From Hymenobacter sp. GOD-10R (GTDB taxonomy: Bacteria > Bacteroidota > Bacteroidia > Cytophagales > Hymenobacteraceae), in the NCBI RefSeq assembly GCF_035609205.1, contig NZ_CP141184.1, forward strand, positions 1,054,001-1,118,000: a stretch of 64,000 bases of DNA, given 5' to 3'. The position numbers were made by a program, and so were the translations under genes. A model generated the notes under the pieces. That model was not told the DNA's origin. It worked only from the letters and a program-made list of their open reading frames with translations, and did not search any database. Shown here piece after piece: positions 54,129 to 63,009 of this stretch. How positions within the stretch are numbered: the first letter of the stretch is position 1; every line of letters starts with the position of its first letter.

Positions 54129-55100
54129 TTAGTTGAACAAGCCCAGCGTAGCACCAACCGTTGAACGGAAGTTGCGAGCAATAGTCTTCACCGTTGTAGC
54201 GTCCAGCGGCTCATCGAATGCCTCTGTAGCGGCAGCTAGCTGCTGGGCTGTTGTCAATGTAACCCCTGGAATGGTGGGGAAAGTAGTGCCAGTCTGTACA
54301 TTCACGGCACCTTGCGTCGTATTATCTTCAGCAGGGAAGGTAACACCCGTTGGAGTGCCCGCAGGTGGTGGGTTCACGCCAGCGCCATACACAGGCGTAG
54401 TCAGTGGTGGGTTAGAGCCACCACCATCTGTGCCCGAAATCCAGCTCTTAGGCTTGGCTACTAGATTGTTTACATCGGCGGTAGCAGATACGCCGCCGCG
54501 ACGTAACAACCGGATGTGCGATGAGTGACGCGCCTCTACCGAGTGAATGTTCAATGCAGCAGTCAGGATGTCTTTGTTGCCCATTAGGTTAACAGCGCCT
54601 CCTTTATAAGCCCGCACACCGGTATCAACGAATGCTTGGCTAACGGCATAGAAGTTAGCAGCATTAGCAAACGGGTTTACTTTGCCACCAGCGGTGTAAT
54701 CGAAGGCAGTGGCACCAGGGTCTGGGCCAAACGCCTGTGTACCTAGCACCGCCCGAATAGCAGCAATGTGGCCAACTTCGTCGTCACGGATGATGGTAAT
54801 AGCGGGCACGTCAGCAGAGGGAATGAGGCCGGGCGTGTCGAGTCCGCGCTGATAATAGTAGCGCTCCAGGTACTCCAGTTGCAACGCTAGGTTCAGTGTC
54901 GCAACAATTTCGGGTGCTAAGGTGCTGGTCTGACCGTAGGCTTTGTTGAACATAGTGCTCAGCAAGCCAGGTAATGTAGCGGCCGTTACCGCTTTACCCA
55001 TGCCCGAGATGTATTTGAACGCGCGCCGACGGGTGTCGAAACGCTCGTAGACTTCAGGGTCTACTTTTTCGATATCAGAAAGAATTTTAAACAGATCCAT
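54129..55100 (-). CDS. Exported ferritin-like protein B1 (non-lipoprotein partner)
   Basis: Four-helix ferritin-like protein, 323 residues. N-terminal region has a twin-arginine motif (TRRRAFKYISGMGKAV then a hydrophobic run ending KAYGQ). Helix signatures: QLEYLERYYYQ, IIRDDEVGHIAAI and HSVEARHSSHIR give E, D/E..H and E..H ligands, but the third helix reads QAFVDTGVRAY with Val where the paralogue (56318..57337) has Glu (SLEDTGVRAY). The C-terminal ~110 residues are a Gly/Pro/Thr-rich segment. It follows partner A1 by 44 bases. Iron storage, peroxide removal or desiccation tolerance are possible roles. Confidence 0.8.
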   Translation of the reverse strand: MDLFKILSDIEKVDPEVYERFDTRRRAFKYISGMGKAVTAATLPGLLSTMFNKAYGQTSTLAPEIVATLNLALQLEYLERYYYQRGLDTPGLIPSADVPAITIIRDDEVGHIAAIRAVLGTQAFGPDPGATAFDYTAGGKVNPFANAANFYAVSQAFVDTGVRAYKGGAVNLMGNKDILTAALNIHSVEARHSSHIRLLRRGGVSATADVNNLVAKPKSWISGTDGGGSNPPLTTPVYGAGVNPPPAGTPTGVTFPAEDNTTQGAVNVQTGTTFPTIPGVTLTTAQQLAAATEAFDEPLDATTVKTIARNFRSTVGATLGLFN

Positions 55101-55144
55101 GTGGAAAGACGAGCTAGAAGTTGAATAGGTAGAATAGTAGCAGG

Positions 55145-55864
55145 TTATGCCACAAGGCTGTTAGCGCTCAGTTTAGAGCCGGCTGCTAGGAAGTTGTTGG
55201 CCGTGGCCAATACCTCAGCAGGCAACTTTGACTTTTCCTGACGACTCGTTAGGCTAAAGTCCACTACATCATCGCCCACAAAGGAGTTGAATGTAATTAG
55301 GTCGCGGATCAGGGCAGCGTGACGCGCTTCTACCGACACGATCTTACCTGCTATTACTAGGTAGAGTGGTGCTGTAATGAAGCGGCCTGCGCCGTTATAC
55401 GCAGCTACACCTAGGTCTTCAAACGCTTTGGCCGAGTTTAGTACACTCGTGCGGTCGTCGAAATTGATAGTGGAGAAATTAGGGGTTAAGCCTTTGATAG
55501 CGTCGCCTGCTAGCACACTCTTAAAGAAATCAGCGTGGATTTTCTCGTGTAGTGCTATGTCGGTGAAGATCTGCTTCTCGGCAGTGCTGGCTCCAGCGTA
55601 ATACTGACCCGTGAGTACTCGAGCATAAAAAGCGGCTTCAAGCTGTTCGAGTGCATACGCGTAGTTGAGCACGCCCTTATCGCCAGCGCCTACATCTACA
55701 ATATCTGATTCGTTATTGTCGTCGTCGTCGCAGCCTGCTAGCAGCAGTGCGGTCGCCCCAGCGGTCGCGCCGGCATACATGAAAAAGGAGCGGCGCTTGA
55801 TAGGAACAAAAAGTGGCTTGTTAACTTCCAGTTCGTCCCCAGGTGATTGGGTCATTTTGGACAT
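55145..55864 (-). CDS. Exported ferritin-like lipoprotein A1
   Basis: Ferritin-like protein of 239 residues with a twin-arginine and lipobox leader: IKRRSFFMYAGATAGATALLLAGC (twin Arg then Cys 45), followed by an acidic DDDDNN linker. The helices carry YALEQLEAAFY, LHEKIHADFF, FEDLGVAAYNGAG and VEARHAALIRDL, a full set of E/H diiron-type ligands. The Tat leader suggests folding with metal in the cytoplasm before export. It lies 44 bases before B1, the same gap as in the second pair. Confidence 0.82.
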   Translation of the reverse strand: MSKMTQSPGDELEVNKPLFVPIKRRSFFMYAGATAGATALLLAGCDDDDNNESDIVDVGAGDKGVLNYAYALEQLEAAFYARVLTGQYYAGASTAEKQIFTDIALHEKIHADFFKSVLAGDAIKGLTPNFSTINFDDRTSVLNSAKAFEDLGVAAYNGAGRFITAPLYLVIAGKIVSVEARHAALIRDLITFNSFVGDDVVDFSLTSRQEKSKLPAEVLATANNFLAAGSKLSANSLVA

Positions 55865-56260
55865 GGTAAAAGTTTTGAGTGGCTAGAAAAAGTATGAAGG
55901 ACAAGAGGGCGACAGTAAGCTGATGCTGGTATGCTCGAAGACGAGTCGGATACAGTTCGTAAAGGCTACTTACGGCGGCGTTTAGACAATGTTGGTCGGC
56001 CTGAACCTAGAGATAAATTACAACTGTCCAGGTTAAAGACATAAATGCACCTCACTGAGCTACATAAGGGGTAAATCCCGCATACAGGCAAGCCACTATA
56101 CCTAGGCTCAGTGAGAGTGAAGCTTAAAATCATGTACGTTCGCGTGCATGCTCTATCACCTTACAAGCGAGAAGTAAAGCGTAAAAAGAGGCTTAGCAAC
56201 GTAGCAAGCCATTGTTGAGCTTCGTGCAGCATAGTCTAATGGAGACTGACCCCAAATAGA
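55865..56260. other. Intergenic region upstream of pair 1, with a 10-bp inverted repeat
   Basis: 396 bases upstream of A1, downstream of the pair-2 terminator. It contains CTCACTGAGC (56051-56060) and its exact inverted copy GCTCAGTGAG (56106-56115), 45 bases apart, about 190-250 bases ahead of A1. No promoter of TAnnTTTG type was seen reading left. Confidence 0.5.
56051..56115. repeat. Spaced perfect 10-bp inverted repeat upstream of A1
   Basis: CTCACTGAGC at 56051-56060 and GCTCAGTGAG at 56106-56115. Half-sites of this size and spacing are compatible with a regulator binding as two dimers, or an RNA stem. Confidence 0.5.
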
Positions 56261-56287
56261 AAAGGGCGACCCACTGGGTCGCCCTTT
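56261..56287 (-). terminator. Terminator after ferritin-like pair 2
   Basis: Perfect 12-bp stem AAAGGGCGACCC/GGGTCGCCCTTT (56261-56272 with 56276-56287), loop ACT, with TTCTATTT on the minus strand. Confidence 0.85.
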
Positions 56288-56317
56288 AGCAATCAGGAAA
56301 TTATAAGAAGGAAATGC

Positions 56318-57337
56318 TTATCCGAAGAAGGTGTTGCCTGTCACGGTGAAGGTGCTAGCAATCGACAGGACTGTGGGTACTGGCAGCGGCTCATCGAAAG
56401 CTTCGCTGAAGGCAGAAGCGGGGAAGTTGAAGCTAGCTAATGTCGTTTGTAGGTTCACACCACCCTGCGTTACGTTGTCTTCAGCAGGAAATGTGATGCT
56501 TGCGGGCGTGTACGTGGGAGACGTACCAGCACCGTAGATGCCAGCCGTCTGCGTGGGGGAAGCGCCGCCGCCATCTTTGAAGGAAACCCAGCTCTTTGGT
56601 GATGCGCTGCGGTCACTTTCGTTGTTGCCTGCCGTAGGAGCCACGGCAGAGGCCGTGTTGTTGCTAGCTCCAGCCCGGCGCATAGTGCGCAAGCGAGAGG
56701 CGTGACGCGCTTCTACCGAGTGAATGTTCAGTGCCGTTTCTAGGATGGTGCGGCCAGCGGTGGTTGTACTCATCAGGTAAGGAGCTCCACCTTTGTAAGC
56801 CCGCACACCGGTATCCTCCAGCGACTGAGCTACTGCAAGGAACACAGCAGGAGCTGTGAAAACGCCAACAAACGGGCCGGTGTTTGATCCTTTGCCACCG
56901 GTGAAATCGAAAATGTTAGTAGCAGGCACTGGGACGGTGTTGGCGGGCAGAGCTGCTACCAGCGCTTTCACGTGGTTGGCCTCGTCGTTGCGGATCTTGT
57001 CCAGCGAAGATAGGTTCGTCGCGCTGAACAGGTTACGGAACGTGGTCTGTGCCGCAGTGGCTGTAGCGCCTGGTGCGCCAAGGCCAGCATTGTAGAAGTA
57101 AGACTCCAGATACTCTAACTTCAAAGCGAAGGCTAGCACATCTGTTGCACTAGGGGCGCCGCTAGTCTGGCCGTACGCTTTGTTGAAAATAGCCGTGAAA
57201 GCCAACGGTACAGCAGCAGTAGCTAGGTTCTTTCCTAAGCCAGAAATGTGTTTGAACACCCGGCGACGCGAATCAAAACGCTCGTATACCTCAGGGTCTA
57301 CTTTTTCGAGCTCGGAGAGGATTTGGAAGATATTCAT
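56318..57337 (-). CDS. Exported ferritin-like protein B2
   Basis: Paralogue of the gene at 54129, 339 residues, near-identical start (ILSELEKVDPEVYERF) with twin Arg (SRRRVFKHISGLGK). Ligand motifs: LEYLESYFYNAG, NDEANHVKAL, SLEDTGVRAYKGG, HSVEARHASRLR, so the Glu lost in B1 is kept here. The C-terminal half again carries Gly, Ser and Thr-rich sequence and an EDNVTQGGVNLQT segment shared with B1. It follows A2 by 44 bases. Confidence 0.82.
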   Translation of the reverse strand: MNIFQILSELEKVDPEVYERFDSRRRVFKHISGLGKNLATAAVPLAFTAIFNKAYGQTSGAPSATDVLAFALKLEYLESYFYNAGLGAPGATATAAQTTFRNLFSATNLSSLDKIRNDEANHVKALVAALPANTVPVPATNIFDFTGGKGSNTGPFVGVFTAPAVFLAVAQSLEDTGVRAYKGGAPYLMSTTTAGRTILETALNIHSVEARHASRLRTMRRAGASNNTASAVAPTAGNNESDRSASPKSWVSFKDGGGASPTQTAGIYGAGTSPTYTPASITFPAEDNVTQGGVNLQTTLASFNFPASAFSEAFDEPLPVPTVLSIASTFTVTGNTFFG

Positions 57338-57381
57338 GTCTAATATGAGATTTGAAGGGGAGGGTAGGCTAGAAGCGCTGC

Positions 57382-58119
57382 CTATTTGATACCGGAAACG
57401 TCAAGCTTAGAGCCTGTCGCGAGATAGGTGTTAGCTGTCATCGCTACAGCAGAAGGCTCCTTCGATATTTCGATGCTAGCAGTAGCGATGCTCACCACGT
57501 CGCTGTCAACGAAGGATCCTTCTGTTACCAAATCACGGATCAGAGCAGCGTGACGAGCTTCTACAGATACAATTTTGCCCGCAATAACCAAGTACAAAGG
57601 CGTGGTGATGTACTTGCCGGCGCCATTGTAAGCGGCTACTCCTAGGTCTTCAAATGCCTTAGCGGTACCTAGCACACTTGCCTTGTTGTCGAAGTTGATG
57701 GTGCTGAAGTCAGGCGTAAGGTCCTTGATGGGGGTAGCAGGGGCAGCCGTGATGGCAGCTTTGAAGAACTCCCGGTGAATAACCTCGTGGTAGTACAGGT
57801 CATCCAGAATTTGCTTTTCGGCGCTAGTTGCTGGAAGGCCTTTGTAGTAGGCTCCGTCGCGCAGCTTGGTATAGAAAGCGGCTTCTAACTGCTCCAGCGC
57901 GTACGCATAGTTCAGCACGCCCACGTCGCCGCTACCCACGTTCACCATAGCAGGGTCGCTGCTGCCATTGTTGTCATCATCGTCGCAGCCCGATAGTAAC
58001 AGGGCCGTAGCCCCAGCCGTAGCACCCGCATACATGAAAAATGAGCGGCGCTTGATCGGCACGAGAAGCGGTTTGGCGAATTCCGCTTCCTCCTTAGTAG
58101 CTTGAGGATTTTTGGACAT
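57382..58119 (-). CDS. Exported ferritin-like lipoprotein A2
   Basis: Paralogue of A1, 245 residues, with the same IKRRSFFMYAGATAGATA leader, a lipobox of LLLSGC, and the acidic linker DDDDNN. Ligands in YALEQLEAAFYTKL, YHEVIHREFF, FEDLGVAAYNGAG and VEARHAALIRDL. Its gap to B2 is 44 bases, identical to pair 1. It is divergent from the BatD gene, 278 bases away. Confidence 0.82.
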   Translation of the reverse strand: MSKNPQATKEEAEFAKPLLVPIKRRSFFMYAGATAGATALLLSGCDDDDNNGSSDPAMVNVGSGDVGVLNYAYALEQLEAAFYTKLRDGAYYKGLPATSAEKQILDDLYYHEVIHREFFKAAITAAPATPIKDLTPDFSTINFDNKASVLGTAKAFEDLGVAAYNGAGKYITTPLYLVIAGKIVSVEARHAALIRDLVTEGSFVDSDVVSIATASIEISKEPSAVAMTANTYLATGSKLDVSGIK

Positions 58120-58369
58120 TTTTGATAATTACGTTTAGTGAAGATGGGTAAAGGGAATAAAGAGGCAACGAGGCTCCGACAAAGCAGCAATCGTTTGCTA
58201 GTTTGCAAGGGCAATTATCTCTCCGGGTTTGACAGCATTTACGGTGGTGCTTCATAACCGGATTGCGGCAGAGCAATATTTTGTATTATAGCTCCAAAGC
58301 TGGACAGTAAATAAGAGCTGTGAAGCATTAGGTAAAAAGCTCCTCCGTAGCCTACAAGCCCTTTTTCGC
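58120..58369. other. Divergent region between A2 and the BatD-like gene
   Basis: About 250 bases (the rest of the 278-base gap is the BatD promoter). It must hold the A2 promoter but no exact TAnnTTTG was seen reading left. No other structure recognised. Confidence 0.4.
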
Positions 58370-58377
58370 TAGTTTTG
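58370..58377 (+). promoter_or_regulatory. Candidate -7 element of the BatD-like gene
   Basis: TAGTTTTG, an exact TAnnTTTG match, ending 20 bases before the ATG at 58398; leader would be short. No TTTG at -33. Confidence 0.5.
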
Positions 58378-58397
58378 GTACTGGCTAAATTCCTCGC

Positions 58398-59897
58398 ATG
58401 CCTTTTTTCGCCCGCCTCTTATTTTTTTTGAGTGTAGCCTGGGTATTAGTGCCGGTCTCGTCCGTGATGGCGCAGGCTGTACCTGCTAAGGCTGAAGCCG
58501 ACATTGTACTAGGCCCTAACTCATTTGCACTCAGCGACTATTACACCATTAGCTTCCGGTTGCGCGGTGCTCCACTAGAGCGCTACTCAGACTTTCCAGA
58601 TTTGGAGGGCTTCAAGAAAAGTGGCAAATCGAGCACCACTACTACACGCATTGTGAATGGGCGCACGTCCGTTGAGCTAACCATCACGCAGCGCTACGCA
58701 GCCTACGACGAAGGCGAGTACGTGGTGAAACCCTTTAGTATAACCATCAACGGCCTCACGGTGCGCTCAACCGGGGCAACGCTGACGGTAGGACCACAGG
58801 CGCCTGCACCCACGCCCTTGGCAGGTAGTAATCCTTTGCAAGGTGTGGGTTCCTTAGACCAGCTCTTCGGCAAGCCTAAACCGCAAGATTATGTGGAACC
58901 AAAGGACCATGCCTTTCTGCTGCTACTTCCGGATAAGACCTCGGTGTACGTAGGCGAGGGCGTGCACGTGGGTTTGTACTTCTACCTAGCTCCTTCCGAC
59001 CAGGGCCTGCTGGATTTCCATAACTTCCCAGTGCAACTACCGGCCATCTTGCGGCAGTTGCGCCAGCGCACGGCGTGGGAAGAGCCTTTTGACGAGCAGG
59101 AAATTCTGCCGGAGAGCGTAACTATGGGAGGGAAGCCTTTCTTGCGCTACCGGCTCTATGAGGCCATGTTTTACCCACTCAACACTACGCCGCTGATGTT
59201 TCCGGAAGTGTCGTTGCAGATGGTAAAATATCGCCTCGCCAAGAACCCAACTGAAGGGCTGGATAATCGCTTGGAAGGCTACAAAACGTACCATACCAAC
59301 GTGCGCCTTATTGCCGTGCGCCCCTTGCCGCCGCACCCGCTCCGCGACCAGGTGGCGGTGGGTGATTATCGGTTGCGCGAGTCAATTGACCGTACCGTTT
59401 TCCGGACCGGCCAGGCGTTTAAGTACAGCTTTACGGTAGAAGGCGAGGGCAACCTAGCAGCTATGAATGGGCCGGGGCTGGTAGCACGCCCCAATGTAGA
59501 GGTTTATGGCCCCGATATAGAGCAGGAGCTCACCCGCCAAAACGGACGTGTGGGTGGGCGTAAAAATTTTCGCTACCGGCTAGTAGCCCAGCGTGCGGGT
59601 ATAATACCGTGCGACAGCCTCTTCCAGGTCATTGTATTTAATCCGACGACGGCCCACTACGATACCTTACGCTCTGAGCTAAAACCAGATGTAAAAGGAC
59701 CTATTCGTACGGCATCTTCTTTCGGGCTGCATCCCGATGATACTTTCTACGCTGAAGCACTAGCCTCAGCTGACGCTACCTTACAGCCCCTGGATGAGTA
59801 CCGCGATGTACGCCGCTACGCCAACCTGATTCTAATAGTTCTACTTGGGGCAGCTAGCTTCGGGTGGTGGCTAGGAAAGAAAGGGAAGGCCAACTAA
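58398..59897 (+). CDS. BatD-family (oxygen-tolerance) protein
   Basis: 499 residues, matching BatD: signal peptide ending VSSVMAQ, then ADIVLGPNSFALSDYYTISFRLRG, ERYSDFPDLEGF, TTTTRIVNGRTSVELTITQRYAAYDEGEYVVKPFSI, and one C-terminal TM helix (LILIVLLGAASFGWWLG). BatD proteins are linked to MoxR-BatABCDE systems of uncertain biochemical function. The other bat genes are not next to it; a MoxR gene exists at 7.4-8.4 kb. It could act with distant partners. Confidence 0.85.
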   Translation: MPFFARLLFFLSVAWVLVPVSSVMAQAVPAKAEADIVLGPNSFALSDYYTISFRLRGAPLERYSDFPDLEGFKKSGKSSTTTTRIVNGRTSVELTITQRYAAYDEGEYVVKPFSITINGLTVRSTGATLTVGPQAPAPTPLAGSNPLQGVGSLDQLFGKPKPQDYVEPKDHAFLLLLPDKTSVYVGEGVHVGLYFYLAPSDQGLLDFHNFPVQLPAILRQLRQRTAWEEPFDEQEILPESVTMGGKPFLRYRLYEAMFYPLNTTPLMFPEVSLQMVKYRLAKNPTEGLDNRLEGYKTYHTNVRLIAVRPLPPHPLRDQVAVGDYRLRESIDRTVFRTGQAFKYSFTVEGEGNLAAMNGPGLVARPNVEVYGPDIEQELTRQNGRVGGRKNFRYRLVAQRAGIIPCDSLFQVIVFNPTTAHYDTLRSELKPDVKGPIRTASSFGLHPDDTFYAEALASADATLQPLDEYRDVRRYANLILIVLLGAASFGWWLGKKGKAN

Positions 59898-59981
59898 GAC
59901 AGCTACTAGTTGGCTGATTGCCTAGCGCGAACTACAAATCCATGCTACAAGAATAGATGACTGGTAACCGGTAACTGATAT

Positions 59982-59989
59982 TACCTTTG
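59982..59989 (+). promoter_or_regulatory. Candidate -7 element of aroC
   Basis: TACCTTTG, exact TAnnTTTG, 62 bases ahead of the aroC ATG. A repeated TAACTGATA is found on both sides of it (59972 and 60034 regions). Confidence 0.45.
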
Positions 59990-60051
59990 CCAGTACTGCG
60001 TTTTTGTACAGTTGCCCAATAGAAGGTAGCTGTTAACTGATAATTGAAAAG

Positions 60052-61131
60052 ATGTCTAGTTCTTTCGGTACGCTGTTGCGCATCACCACCTTCGGCGAGT
60101 CACATGGGGTAGGGATTGGGGTTATCATCGACGGATGCCCGGCAGGGCTGCCTATTACAACAGAAGAAATTCAGGTGGCGCTTGACCGCCGCCGCCCGGG
60201 GCAGTCGGACCTCACCACGCCGCGTAAGGAAGCCGATCAGGTCGAAATACTGTCGGGGATATTCCGTGACGAGACTACCGGTACCCCCATCAGCTTGCTT
60301 ATTCGCAACAAAGACCAAGCTAGCCACGATTATTCCCACATCGAGCACGCGTACCGGCCCTCGCACGCCGACTACACGTACGACGTCAAATACGGTCGGC
60401 GCGACTACCGGGGCGGCGGCCGCAGCTCTGCCCGCGAAACGGCGGCGCGGGTAGCGGCCGGTGTAGTAGCGGGTAAGCTGCTTGCGCAGTATGGCGTACG
60501 CGCCCAAAGCTATGTGTCGCAGGTAGGCGCCATTGCCGTGCCCGTGGGCTATGAGCAGCTCGACCTAGGTCTGATTGACAGCAACCTCGTGCGGTGCCCA
60601 CATCCCGAAACGGCCGAGCGTATGGCCGAACTCATTCGCCAAACCCGCGACCGGCACGACACGGTGGGTGGCCTCGTAACGGGCGTGGTGCAAGGCGTGC
60701 CGGTTGGTTTGGGAGAGCCAGTATTTGACAAGCTGCACGCCGAGCTAGGAAAGGCCATGCTGAGCATCAATGCCGTGAAGGGTTTTGAGTACGGCTCGGG
60801 CTTCGCCGGAACGCTGCTGTTTGGCTCGGAACACAACGATACTTTCTATACCGACGAAAATGGCGCGGTGCGCACGCGTACTAACCATTCAGGTGGAATT
60901 CAGGGTGGCATCAGCAACGGCCAGGATATTTACTTCCGGGTGGCATTCAAGCCGGTAGCAACCATCCTGCAACCGCAAGCCACCATCAACGACCAAGGCG
61001 AGGAAATTAGCTTGGCCGGACGTGGCCGCCACGATCCGTGTGTATTGCCGCGCGCAGTACCCATCGTCGATGCCATGACCAACCTGGTACTAGCGGATAT
61101 GCTGTTGCGCGCGCGGGCTAATAAAGCGTAA
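60052..61131 (+). CDS. aroC: Chorismate synthase
   Basis: Last shikimate-pathway enzyme, converts EPSP to chorismate using reduced flavin. The N-terminus [31 protein letters not shown] and the signatures [36 protein letters not shown] (near residue 110) and [14 protein letters not shown] and the late [19 protein letters not shown] are diagnostic. 359 residues is normal. No other aro gene is nearby. Confidence 0.98.
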   Translation: MSSSFGTLLRITTFGESHGVGIGVIIDGCPAGLPITTEEIQVALDRRRPGQSDLTTPRKEADQVEILSGIFRDETTGTPISLLIRNKDQASHDYSHIEHAYRPSHADYTYDVKYGRRDYRGGGRSSARETAARVAAGVVAGKLLAQYGVRAQSYVSQVGAIAVPVGYEQLDLGLIDSNLVRCPHPETAERMAELIRQTRDRHDTVGGLVTGVVQGVPVGLGEPVFDKLHAELGKAMLSINAVKGFEYGSGFAGTLLFGSEHNDTFYTDENGAVRTRTNHSGGIQGGISNGQDIYFRVAFKPVATILQPQATINDQGEEISLAGRGRHDPCVLPRAVPIVDAMTNLVLADMLLRARANKA

Positions 61132-61188
61132 CGCTGCTTCTGCCTTCGTGTGACCTGTTGAACTACTCTGACCGGAAAGCAGAAGGCC

Positions 61189-62550
61189 TTATTTCTCGTC
61201 CGTAATCCAGGCGTAGTGCCCTAGCTTGCGTGGTTGAGCAGCTAGGTCTACGTCAGGGCGAATTAAGGGGCGGGGCGCTCGGTGGTTTAGTTGCACCCAC
61301 GAGTCAGCGTACACTGCCACCGGTGCAATGCCGCGTCGTGCATATTCGGCGGCCAAGAAGTGCGCAAATTGCAGAATCGCATCCGGTTGGGCGAGCAGCT
61401 TGCGGCATTGGCGCGGGGTAAGATACGCCGCTGGCTGCACCACTTCAACGTGGCCGTCGGGGCACCGAACCCGATACGACACGCCACCCGATTTGGTGCG
61501 CAGCATCATGTGCCAAGCAAAGTGATGTCCTTCTTCGGTCCAGTGCACGCTGCCTGGGTAAAGAAAGTGGCGCAGCGGTACCAGCAGTTGAAGTAGTGCG
61601 TAGCTGAGTAATACGATTGCTAATGCGTAGGTACGACCTGGTTGGTTTGGGAGAGTGACGTGAGCTTGCGCCGAAGTTGTCGGTAGGAGCTGCTCAAACC
61701 ACCGTCGAACGCGCCGGATACCTAGGTGCCGCGGCCAACTCGGCGAAAAGAATACGGACACCGTCATGAGCAGCGAAAACCACGGGAACGTACCCAAGCC
61801 AAAAATCACGACGTTGGAGAGGTGAAAAAACGCTGCCGCTCCGAATGCCCAAGGGCGGGTACGGCGCCATAGCAAGGCCGGCACTACCAGCAGGTCGAAA
61901 GCTAGACCTGCGTAGCTCATGAGGGGTGGGAGCCAAGGCTGTGCTAGTAGAGGCCCTACAACAGGACGTGTGCTTTTCGCTTGCAGCCACAGCACCAAAG
62001 GTGAGTTGGTAAGCCAATCGGTATTGAGCTTAGCTAGGCCTGCATAGAGGTATACTACACTGAGTTGGAAGAGCAAGACGAGGCGCGTCCAATTCGGTAA
62101 ATGAGCTGAGTAGCTGACCCGACCCGTGCGTACATCGGCGGAAGCGGCCCGGTGCGCGGGGATGAAGAACAACCACCCTGCCACGAGACAATAGAGATAG
62201 AAGTGGTTGATGTAGCGCGTCTGCTCCACCAAGAACAGCCACGTGTACGCCAGCCACAGCGCTGCCGCACTAGCACGGTAGCGCCACCCGGCCGCCACTC
62301 CGATGCCGCCAAGAATAGCTAGCAGATGCAAGCCGTACATGCCCACTGGCGGTGGCACTGGCAGCCATTGCGTAAAAAGATACGAAAAGTGAAAGCGCGG
62401 CTCCGTGTATTCCCGACTGTAACCTAGGGCTAGACTGCCCGCTTGCTCGAGCGCCAATAATGAGCCCGCACTAATACGGAACACCACGAGCCAGGCAATA
62501 TCAATCGGACGAAATAGACAAGTAGTCAGACGGCGTAGCACGGCAAGCAA
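61189..62550 (-). CDS. HTTM (vitamin K-dependent carboxylase-like) membrane protein
   Basis: 453 residues with about eight hydrophobic helices, matching the HTTM domain: RPIDIAWLVVFRISAGSLLALEQ opening, NHFYLYCLVAGWLFFIPAHR, LLFQLSVVYLYAGLAKLNTDWL, PLMSYAGLAFDLLVVPALLWRRTR and LSNVVIFGLGTFPWFSLLM. The C-terminal ~130 residues (from about residue 335) form a soluble part with GGVSYRVRCPDGHVEVVQP. Bacterial HTTM proteins have unknown substrates. A gap of 453 bases separates it from the Nfu gene. Confidence 0.85.
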   Translation of the reverse strand: MLAVLRRLTTCLFRPIDIAWLVVFRISAGSLLALEQAGSLALGYSREYTEPRFHFSYLFTQWLPVPPPVGMYGLHLLAILGGIGVAAGWRYRASAAALWLAYTWLFLVEQTRYINHFYLYCLVAGWLFFIPAHRAASADVRTGRVSYSAHLPNWTRLVLLFQLSVVYLYAGLAKLNTDWLTNSPLVLWLQAKSTRPVVGPLLAQPWLPPLMSYAGLAFDLLVVPALLWRRTRPWAFGAAAFFHLSNVVIFGLGTFPWFSLLMTVSVFFSPSWPRHLGIRRVRRWFEQLLPTTSAQAHVTLPNQPGRTYALAIVLLSYALLQLLVPLRHFLYPGSVHWTEEGHHFAWHMMLRTKSGGVSYRVRCPDGHVEVVQPAAYLTPRQCRKLLAQPDAILQFAHFLAAEYARRGIAPVAVYADSWVQLNHRAPRPLIRPDVDLAAQPRKLGHYAWITDEK

Positions 62551-62707
62551 TAACGAGAAAAGTATAGAGCACTTTTAGCGTAAAAAGCAGCCTTGTGGTT
62601 TGTGATGAGCTAAGCCATTCGCAATTCCGATGTGCCTAAGCTAGCGTGGTAACGCGAAAAAGCTTGTCAGGAGAATCTAATTACTACAGCAGGTATAGAG
62701 TAAAAAA

Positions 62708-62742
62708 CGCAAAACCCCTCTTCAGCAAATGCTAAAGAGGGG
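62708..62742 (-). terminator. Orphan terminator in a divergent intergenic region
   Basis: CCCCTCTT/AAGAGGGG (62715-62722 with 62735-62742), with AGC/GCT pairs inside, then TTTTGCGTTTTTTAC on the minus strand. No minus-strand protein gene starts between it and the plus-strand gene at 63010, so it may end a small RNA. Confidence 0.7.
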
Positions 62743-62981
62743 AGAAATAGGTGTGTAGATCATTAGCACAATGTTACATATTTTGTTAAAATATTAATAA
62801 TAATTAAGTAAAAATTATATTTAATGCCTGGCTTTTCGGTAGGAGATTACGAAGTATAAGGTAGCAACCTAGGACAGCCTGGCACACCAAAAAAGGGGGG
62901 AGTTGTGTAGCTTTGCAACTTCTTGGCTGCTGTGATGTTTAGCTACTAGTTGCGGCATCCTGAAACCAGGCTTATCGTACC
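62743..62981. other. AT-rich intergenic stretch ahead of the Nfu gene
   Basis: 239 bases; 62765-62830 is extremely AT-rich. It precedes an orphan minus-strand terminator and a plus-strand promoter. A small RNA transcribed leftward from here is possible; no conserved RNA family was recognised. Confidence 0.4.
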
Positions 62982-62989
62982 TAATTTTG
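62982..62989 (+). promoter_or_regulatory. Candidate -7 element of the Nfu gene
   Basis: TAATTTTG matches TAnnTTTG exactly, 20 bases before the ATG at 63010. No clear -33 TTTG. Confidence 0.55.
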
Positions 62990-63009
62990 TCTCTTAAGTC
63001 TTTTTGACG

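Noticed and set aside
61132..61188. CTTCTGC/GCAGAAG repeat after aroC as a terminator
   Set aside because: Only 7 bp, large loop and no clear U-run.
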